From contig NC_014926.1 of assembly GCF_000185805.1 (NCBI RefSeq), forward strand, positions 638,418 through 702,417: 64,000 nt of DNA. The letters are read 5' to 3'. The notes beneath the pieces were generated by a model. The model saw nothing but the letters and a program-made list of their open reading frames with translations, searched no databases and had not been told where the DNA came from. This DNA is from Thermovibrio ammonificans HB-1 (lineage in GTDB: Bacteria; Aquificota; Aquificia; Desulfurobacteriales; Desulfurobacteriaceae). A program made the position numbers and the translations under genes. Below are positions 58,183 through 64,000 of the stretch, in pieces (position 1 is the first letter of the stretch; each line of letters starts with the position of its first letter).

Positions 58183-61100
58183 TTAACCGTTCTTCCAGTT
58201 TCTCTTCTCAAGCATGTAATATAGCACCGGAATAACTACAAGAGTCAGCGTTGTCGATGCAAAAACGCCAAACAGGAGCGATATTGCCAGCCCCTGGAAT
58301 ATCGGGTCCAGCAGAATAACCGCTGCACCAACTATCGCAGCGGCGGCCGTCAGAACTATCGGACGGAACCTGACGGCTCCCGCTTCTATTATGGAGTCCT
58401 TCAGAGGGGCACCCTCTTTCTTCCTCATCAGGATAAAGTCTACGAGAATTATGGAGTTCCTTACAACAATACCGGCAAGTGCGATGAAACCTATCATAGA
58501 GGTTGCCGTAAAGTAGGCAGTCTTGCCCAGGATTTTGCTCATAATCCAGTGGCCCGGAATGATTCCTATCATTGTGAGCGGTATCGGAGCCATGATAATC
58601 ATCGGGATGATAAACGACTGGAACTGCCCCACTATGAGTAGGTAGATGAGTATGAGAGCAACGATAAACGCCGCACCCATATCCCTGAATGTTTCGTAGG
58701 TTATCTGCCACTCTCCGTCCCACTTCATCATCGGCTTGAAGTCGTCTTTGGGCATTGAAGGCGGCAGGAACGAGTACTGGAGCTTGTAGCCGTCGGGCAG
58801 CGGGTGCTCGGAGAGGTACTTGTTTATCTCGAGTATCGGGTAGATGGGAGCTTCGTACTTGCCGGCTACGTTGGCAATTACGTAGGAAACGGGATGGAGG
58901 TTCTTGTGGTAAATAGTTTTGTCTGCCAGAACCTTCTTGATAGTTACAAGCTCCCTCAGCGGAATGAGCTTACCCTGTTTGTTCATTACGGTAAGGTCGA
59001 GAACTTTCCTTATGTCGTCCCTTTGGGCCCGAGGAAGCCTTACCCATATTGCAACCGGTTCCATGTCGTAGGTTGTGTGTGCTACTGATACGGCTGCTCC
59101 CTTTAGGGCTATGCTTATGGTTTTTGAGATTTGGGCCTCTGTAACGCCCGACTCCCTTGCCTTTCTCCGATTGATAACCACTTCGTACTTGTAGTGGTCG
59201 GCATCTACAAGGGTGTCAACGTCTACAACGCCGGGTGTTTTCTTGAATATCTCTTCAACCTCTTTTGCAATGCGCCTTCTGACTTTGTCGTCCTTACCGT
59301 AGATTTCCGCAACGAGAGTTGCGAGAACGGGCGGTCCGGGGGGAACTTCAACTATCTTCACGTTTGCCCGCGGGTCTACGGCTTTGGCAACGGCCTGAAT
59401 TTTGGGCCTCTCTTCCTTCGCTATTTCGTGGGACTGCCTCTTCCTCTTGTGCTTATCCACGAGGTTGATTCTTATATCGGCTACGTTTCCGCCTTTACGG
59501 AGGTAGTAGTGCCTTACAAGGCCGTTAAAGTCGAACGGAGAGGCCGTTCCTATGTAGCTTTCAAAGTCTGTAACCTCGGGGATTGTCTGTATGTAGTTGG
59601 CTATAGCCTTTGTGACCCGGGCTGTCTCCTCCAGAGAGGTGCCCTCGGGCATGTCTATAACCACTTGGAACTCACTCTTGTTGTCGAAGGGAAGCAGCTT
59701 TACAACGACCGATTTTGTGTAGAACATCATCACCGAGCCTACCATCAGCAGGCCGACGAAGGCGAGGAAGAGCCACCTTTTCAGTGCGGAGTCGAGGAGC
59801 GGACGTATGATTTTGTTGTAGATTCTGTAGGTTCTCGTCTCTTCGAGGACAAACTTCTCCTCTTCTCCGCTCTTCTTTTCCTCTCTCTTGCCCAAGAGGT
59901 AGTAGGCCGCCCAGGGTGAGATTACGAAGGCCACGATGAGCGAGAAGAACATTGCAATGGAGGCGTTTACCGGGATAGGCCTCATGTAGGGACCCATGAG
60001 ACCCCTAACGAAAGCCATCGGGAGCAGTGCGGCTATTACTGTGAAGGTTGCCAGGATTGTCGGGTTTCCAACCTCTGCAACTGCGTAGATTGCCGCCTGT
60101 AGCGGGGGCATCTGTTTAAGCTTAAGGTGTCTGTGGATGTTCTCTACAACAACGATGGCGTCGTCAACGAGCAGACCCAGTGTAAAGATGAGAGCAAAGA
60201 GTGTAACCCTGTTGAGGGTATATCCGGTGAGCAGGTCTACAAAAAGAGTGAGGGCAAGCGTTGTGGGAATTGCTATGGAGACTATCAGAGCCTCCCTCAT
60301 TCCGAGGGTAAGGCCGATGAAGACGACAACGGCAGCTATGGCAACGCCCAGGTGGAACATCAACTCTTTGAACTTGTCTTCGGCGGTTTTACCGTAGTTC
60401 CTCGTTACGGTCACGTGGACATCGGGCGGAAGCATATGGGCTTTAACGTCGTTTACTTTGTCCAGTATGGCCTGAGCAACGGTTACGGCGTTGGTCCCCT
60501 TCTTTTTGGCTATTGCTATGGTCACGGCCGGGAACTGGTTGCCGTGCTCTTTGATGAACTCCTTACTTACCCCCTTGTCCTCGGAATGGGGGCCAAAGCC
60601 GATGAAAACGTAGTGGTCGGGGTCTCTGGGACCGTCTACGACCGTTGCTACGTCCTTAAGGTATACGGGTTTACCCTTGTATACCGCAACAACGATGTTC
60701 CTGAGGTCGTTTATCGTTTTTATGAACTGACCGGCTTCTACGGGGAATTCTGTGTTGTTCTCGGTAATTTTGCCGGCCGGAAGCTTTGCGTTTGCAGAGC
60801 GTATCGCCTGAACTACCTGTAGGAGAGAGAGGTGGTAGTTCTTCAGTTTGTCCCTGTCTATTATCACCTTAAAGTGGCGGGTATCTCCGCCTATAATCCA
60901 GGATTTGGAGGTGTTCGGGACCTGTTTAAGTTGCTCGAGGAGCTCCTCTGCATACTTGTGGAGCTCGTAAGGTGTCCTTTTGTCGCTCCAGAGCGTTAGT
61001 GTGACTATGGGAACGTCGTCGATGTCTTTGGGTTTTATGAGCGGTTTTAACGCCCCCGGAGGGAGCTTGTCCATGTTGGACATCACTTTGTTGTAGAGTT

Positions 61101-61443
61101 TAACGAGGGAGTCCTCCATATCCTCGCCTACTTTGAACCTGGCTATGATTAGGGCCATTCCCGGCTTAGATATGGAGTAGACGTAGTCCATACCCTTTAT
61201 TTCCCAGATGAGCCTCTCAAACGGGGTGGCAACTTTCCTCTCCACTTCTTTGGCAGAGGCTCCCGGGTAGGGAATGAAGATGTCGACCATGGGGACTACG
61301 ATTTGTGGGTCTTCCTCTTTGGGGGTGAAGATGACCGCTGCAACCCCGATGAGGAGCGAAGCGAGCAGGAAGAGAGGCGTCAGTTTGGATGTTATGAACC
61401 TTTTTGCAATGTTTCCCGCTATTCCAAGGTTGAAGTTCTTCAT
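58183..61443 (-). CDS. RND efflux transporter permease subunit
   Basis: A 1086-residue inner-membrane proton-driven pump of the RND superfamily. N-terminal helix (about 15-40), large periplasmic loop, helices 2-6, a second loop and helices 7-12. Helix 4 contains LVDDAIVVVENIHRH, with the Asp pair that carries protons in AcrB-type pumps. Its helices and loops repeat in two halves, as in the family. The substrate (drugs, metals or lipids) cannot be decided; the Asp pair fits the HAE class rather than metal pumps. ATG three bases after the adaptor. No outer-membrane channel gene is adjacent. Confidence 0.9.
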   Translation of the reverse strand: MKNFNLGIAGNIAKRFITSKLTPLFLLASLLIGVAAVIFTPKEEDPQIVVPMVDIFIPYPGASAKEVERKVATPFERLIWEIKGMDYVYSISKPGMALIIARFKVGEDMEDSLVKLYNKVMSNMDKLPPGALKPLIKPKDIDDVPIVTLTLWSDKRTPYELHKYAEELLEQLKQVPNTSKSWIIGGDTRHFKVIIDRDKLKNYHLSLLQVVQAIRSANAKLPAGKITENNTEFPVEAGQFIKTINDLRNIVVAVYKGKPVYLKDVATVVDGPRDPDHYVFIGFGPHSEDKGVSKEFIKEHGNQFPAVTIAIAKKKGTNAVTVAQAILDKVNDVKAHMLPPDVHVTVTRNYGKTAEDKFKELMFHLGVAIAAVVVFIGLTLGMREALIVSIAIPTTLALTLFVDLLTGYTLNRVTLFALIFTLGLLVDDAIVVVENIHRHLKLKQMPPLQAAIYAVAEVGNPTILATFTVIAALLPMAFVRGLMGPYMRPIPVNASIAMFFSLIVAFVISPWAAYYLLGKREEKKSGEEEKFVLEETRTYRIYNKIIRPLLDSALKRWLFLAFVGLLMVGSVMMFYTKSVVVKLLPFDNKSEFQVVIDMPEGTSLEETARVTKAIANYIQTIPEVTDFESYIGTASPFDFNGLVRHYYLRKGGNVADIRINLVDKHKRKRQSHEIAKEERPKIQAVAKAVDPRANVKIVEVPPGPPVLATLVAEIYGKDDKVRRRIAKEVEEIFKKTPGVVDVDTLVDADHYKYEVVINRRKARESGVTEAQISKTISIALKGAAVSVAHTTYDMEPVAIWVRLPRAQRDDIRKVLDLTVMNKQGKLIPLRELVTIKKVLADKTIYHKNLHPVSYVIANVAGKYEAPIYPILEINKYLSEHPLPDGYKLQYSFLPPSMPKDDFKPMMKWDGEWQITYETFRDMGAAFIVALILIYLLIVGQFQSFIIPMIIMAPIPLTMIGIIPGHWIMSKILGKTAYFTATSMIGFIALAGIVVRNSIILVDFILMRKKEGAPLKDSIIEAGAVRFRPIVLTAAAAIVGAAVILLDPIFQGLAISLLFGVFASTTLTLVVIPVLYYMLEKRNWKNG

Positions 61444-61446
61444 CGT

Positions 61447-62616
61447 TTACCCCTCTACTCTTGCTCCGTCTACGAGGCTGTTTACTTTTGTAACGGCGAT
61501 AACCTCTCCGGGTCTGAGGCCCGAGAGGATTACCACTTTATCGCCTATGGTTTCTCCGGTTTTTACCGGTCTCAGGTGGGCTACTCCGTCTTTAACTACG
61601 AATACAAACTCGAGGGCTCCCACCCTGTATATTGCCGATTTGGGAACCACAATGGTTTCAACTTTAACTGTTGGAAACTCTACAACTGCGTAGGTTCCGG
61701 GAACGGCCTTCAGGCCTTCGGCCGTTACTTTTATGCCGAACTTGTGGGAGACCGGGTCTGCGCTGTGGTCAACTTCTACTACCTTTCCTCTATACGTTTC
61801 CCCGGCAACTTTAACCGTTACGGGCGTTCCTACTTTTATCTTGCCGAAGTAGGCGTTGTCTACGTATGCTCTCACTTCCAACGGGTAGGTTCCCAGTTTA
61901 AACACCGGGGTTTGGGGGGATACAAGGTTACCCTTGTCTACCAGTTTCTGGAGGACCACTCCGTTTACAGGTGACTTGAGGTATGTGTAGGAGAGGTAGG
62001 CCTCTGCCTTTTGAAGGGAGGCTTCAACTTGTTTCTTTTTGGCTTTGAGCTCTTCGAGTTTAGCCTTTATCTGGGCCTCTTTTGCGTTTACTGCCTGAAG
62101 GTTGGCTTTTGCGGCTTCGTACTGGGCTTTTACCTCGTCGAACTTCTGTTTTGATACGGCGTCGGCCTCGAGGAGTTTTTTGAACCTGTTGTACGTTTTG
62201 AGTGCCAGCTCGTACTGGGCTTGGGCCGCTTTTTTCCGGGCTTTTACTTCTAAGAGGGCTTTGTGGAGCTCTTTGAATGCGGCGTCTATCTCTTTGAGTC
62301 CCGCTTTTGCCTTTTCTACGTCGGGTTTAATTGTGGAGCTGTCGATTACTGCAAGAACCTGCCCTTTTTTGACTCTCTCCCCGGCTTTTGCCTTTACCTC
62401 TATGAGGTAGCCCGGAACTTTTGGCGAGAGGAGTATCTCTTTTGACGGGATGACGGTTCCAGAGAAGGTGGCGTTGCGGTAAAAGGTCATAACGCCCACC
62501 CTTTCCGTTTTAACGCCGGTAACGGTTTTTACTTTTATTGGCTCTGCCTTCTCTTCTGAAGCGCAGGAGCTGAGGGCTAAGAGTATTGAGAGGGCTAAAA
62601 TAGCTCTCTTTGCCAT
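61447..62616 (-). CDS. RND efflux periplasmic adaptor lipoprotein
   Basis: A 389-residue membrane fusion protein. Lipobox LALSSC (Cys18) anchors it to the inner membrane. Lipoyl halves flank a long alpha-hairpin (about residues 100-205, rich in Lys, Ala and Glu). VPGYLIEVKAKAGERVKKGQ is the first lipoyl half and YLKSPVNGVVLQKLVDKGNL the second, followed by beta-barrel and membrane-proximal domains. It links the pump to an outer-membrane channel encoded elsewhere. Driven by the promoter at 62653-62680. Confidence 0.9.
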   Translation of the reverse strand: MAKRAILALSILLALSSCASEEKAEPIKVKTVTGVKTERVGVMTFYRNATFSGTVIPSKEILLSPKVPGYLIEVKAKAGERVKKGQVLAVIDSSTIKPDVEKAKAGLKEIDAAFKELHKALLEVKARKKAAQAQYELALKTYNRFKKLLEADAVSKQKFDEVKAQYEAAKANLQAVNAKEAQIKAKLEELKAKKKQVEASLQKAEAYLSYTYLKSPVNGVVLQKLVDKGNLVSPQTPVFKLGTYPLEVRAYVDNAYFGKIKVGTPVTVKVAGETYRGKVVEVDHSADPVSHKFGIKVTAEGLKAVPGTYAVVEFPTVKVETIVVPKSAIYRVGALEFVFVVKDGVAHLRPVKTGETIGDKVVILSGLRPGEVIAVTKVNSLVDGARVEG

Positions 62617-62652
62617 TTGAAACCTCTCTAACCTGATTTTGGCTGAATCATT

Positions 62653-62680
62653 ATCTTATTAGAATTTAGTATCATGTCAA
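62653..62680 (-). promoter_or_regulatory. Promoter of the RND adaptor-pump operon
   Basis: Minus strand TTGACA, 16-base spacer, TAAGAT; transcript start near 62646, about 30 bases before the adaptor ATG. Perfect -35. The AT-rich gap also separates the pump genes from the upstream amidotransferase gene. Confidence 0.65.
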
Positions 62681-62685
62681 GGTTG

Positions 62686-63357
62686 TTACAGGCGGAGGAA
62701 GAACTCTACGAAAACGTCGGCGTAGAGTTTGAGCTTCTTCCACTCCTGAGGGGTCGCAAGAATCTCTTCTTTCGAGATTCCTTCCTCTTGAAGCTCGTTT
62801 TTATAGGCCTCTATCCACTTCTCTATCCCTTCGGGGGTAACTTCCAGGTGGAACTGTAGGCCAACAACCTGTCTGCCTATTCTGAAGGCCTGGTTCTTGT
62901 ACATTGCAGATGAGGCGAGCTTAACCGCTCCTTTCGGGAGGTCGAAGGTGTCGCCGTGCCAGTGGAAAACGGTTATGGGGTCTCTGTAGAGGAGCTCAAG
63001 CTCCATCTGGGGGTATATGGGCTTCCACCCTATCTCTTTGCCCCACTCTCCCTTGTAGACTTTTCCGCCGAAGGTATCGGCAATGAGCTGGCACCCCAGA
63101 CATACGCCGAGGAGCTTCTTCCCGGCCCTATAGGCCTGCGCTATCAGCTCCTTCTCCTCTTTCAGGAACGGGTATTTCTCCTCTTCGTATACTCCCATAG
63201 GTCCGCCGAGTACAACGAGGATGTCGAACTCCTCTGGGGAGGGGAACTCTCCGTTATAGGCCTCGAACTCTTTACACTCTACTCCCCGCCTCTCAAACAG
63301 CTCTTTAAATGAACCGAGGTCTTCGAACTCTATGTTCTTTACGGCCGCCAGTTTCAA
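62686..63357 (-). CDS. Class I glutamine amidotransferase-like protein
   Basis: A 223-residue stand-alone type 1 amidotransferase domain: LVVLGGPMGVYEEEKYPFL near residue 48, nucleophile Cys in LLGVCLGCQLIADTFGG near 83, and GLQFHLEVTPEGIEKW near 173 with His and Glu. It resembles GuaA-like amidotransferases of unknown partner (YfeJ type) rather than a biosynthetic subunit. Four-base overlap with tldD upstream. Confidence 0.85.
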   Translation of the reverse strand: MKLAAVKNIEFEDLGSFKELFERRGVECKEFEAYNGEFPSPEEFDILVVLGGPMGVYEEEKYPFLKEEKELIAQAYRAGKKLLGVCLGCQLIADTFGGKVYKGEWGKEIGWKPIYPQMELELLYRDPITVFHWHGDTFDLPKGAVKLASSAMYKNQAFRIGRQVVGLQFHLEVTPEGIEKWIEAYKNELQEEGISKEEILATPQEWKKLKLYADVFVEFFLRL

Positions 63358-64000
63358 CTGGTTCCTCCGACAGTTATGCTGGGTATTCTAAGTGTGGGAA
63401 TGCCATCTGAAACGGGTACGCCCTGACCGTCTTTACCGCAGGTGCCTATCGAGAAGTTGAGGTCGTTTCCTACGGCGTCTATCTCCTTTAATACCTGGGG
63501 GCCGTTGCCGATTAGGGACGCCCCCTTAATGGGAACCGTTACCTCTCCGTTCTCTATCAGGTATGCTTCGGAGACTTCGAAGACGAAATCTCCGTTAACC
63601 GTGTTAACCTGCCCGCCGCCCATTTTTACAACGAGTATTCCCTTCTCGGTGCTCTTTATTATCTCTTGAGGGTCGCTCTCTCCGGGCGCAACGTAGGTGT
63701 TCGTCATTCTCGGTATGGGAACGTGCATGTAGGACTGTCTTCTACCGTTGCCCGTGGGCATACCTCCAGATTTCATAGCTTCAAGGGTGTCGTACATGTA
63801 CCCTTTAAGGACACCGTTCTCTATGAGGACGTTTTTGCCGGTAGGGGTTCCCTCGTCGTCGTAACCGGAGGAGCCGTACTTGCCTTTCATGAAGCCGTCG
63901 TCTACCACCGTTATGAGGGGAGAGGCCACCTCTTCTCCCAGCTTGTTGGCGTAAACCGACAACCCTTGGTTGGCGAGGTCGGCTTCAAGGCCGTGGCCGA
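63354..64000 (-). CDS. tldD: Metalloprotease TldD, C-terminal part (5' end outside window)
   Basis: About 214 C-terminal residues; the frame is open at the right edge. The visible N-terminal residues GHGLEADLANQG fit the last part of the HExxxH zinc motif of TldD, of which the first His lies just outside. GTPTGKNVLIENGVLKGYMY, PTGNGRRQSYMHVPIPRMTN and GTCGKDGQGVPVSDG then PTLRI are standard TldD segments. TldD/TldE (PmbA) form a heterodimeric protease that processes modified peptides. The TldE partner is not in view. Confidence 0.9.
   Translation of the reverse strand, partial: GHGLEADLANQGLSVYANKLGEEVASPLITVVDDGFMKGKYGSSGYDDEGTPTGKNVLIENGVLKGYMYDTLEAMKSGGMPTGNGRRQSYMHVPIPRMTNTYVAPGESDPQEIIKSTEKGILVVKMGGGQVNTVNGDFVFEVSEAYLIENGEVTVPIKGASLIGNGPQVLKEIDAVGNDLNFSIGTCGKDGQGVPVSDGIPTLRIPSITVGGTS

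Noticed and set aside
59131-59919. 262-residue frame opposite the RND pump gene
   Set aside because: Antisense of conserved pump sequence, composition of a shadow frame.

Overview
The window is gene-dense DNA from a Gram-negative, probably thermophilic bacterium. LPS synthesis (kdsB), a TonB-dependent receptor, lipoprotein signal sequences and an RND efflux pump imply an outer membrane. Proteins rich in Lys, Glu and Arg, frequent TTG and GTG starts, a bacterial prefoldin, a Csx1 protein, selA and a complete 14-subunit nuo operon fit Aquificota, most likely the Desulfurobacteriaceae (Thermovibrio/Desulfurobacterium). That placement is inference from gene content and was not tested by alignment. 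No rRNA, insertion sequence, prophage or CRISPR array was seen. No gap between genes exceeds 300 bases except the one that holds four tRNAs.

Layout. 1-4.7 kb: phoU (cut by the edge), a metal ABC permease, a DUF72 protein, an iron-sulfur flavoprotein, der and a zinc-ribbon protein. 4.7-8.1 kb: a minus-strand cluster of mostly unfamiliar genes, read from a good promoter at 8055-8083 and ended by a strong terminator at 4699-4742. It encodes an unknown protein, a Csm5-like RAMP protein, prefoldin alpha, a 52-residue prefoldin beta-like protein and two membrane proteins. This is the best candidate in the window for an undescribed system. 8.1-22.8 kb: mostly housekeeping and metabolism (SagB-like oxidoreductase, a KamA-family radical SAM enzyme, folK, pncC, hisC, an Mre11/SbcD nuclease, comF, dppF, panB, rsgA, a class II aldolase, rlpA, nadB, dapE). 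22.8-24.8 kb: an AT-rich Csx1-type CARF-HEPN gene beside a tRNA operon (Lys, Glu, Ala, Ile2). 24.8-29 kb: a purS-purQ-kdsB-pyrG-murB operon. 29-34 kb: a CPBP protease, lspA, dnaG-rpoD and an RluA synthase. 34-37.4 kb: a peroxiredoxin, a polysaccharide deacetylase, a glucosaminidase and a fumarase beta subunit.

37.4-51.3 kb is a full nuoA-N operon with a clear promoter and one extra gene, a cyclic-nucleotide-binding-domain protein between nuoG and nuoH. selA overlaps the end of nuoN. It is followed by an overlapping trio: TonB-dependent receptor, periplasmic binding-like protein and membrane diguanylate cyclase. This trio looks like an outer-membrane-to-c-di-GMP sensing relay. 56.7-64 kb: an unknown small protein, two exported coiled-coil proteins (one with LysM), an RND pump with its adaptor, a glutamine amidotransferase-like protein and the C-terminal part of TldD.

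Genes are packed with 1-29 base overlaps (TGATG and GTGA junctions are common). Several convergent pairs share one inverted repeat as a terminator for both strands. Promoters of the TTGACA-N16/17-TAxxxT type are easy to find, consistent with the RpoD encoded here.
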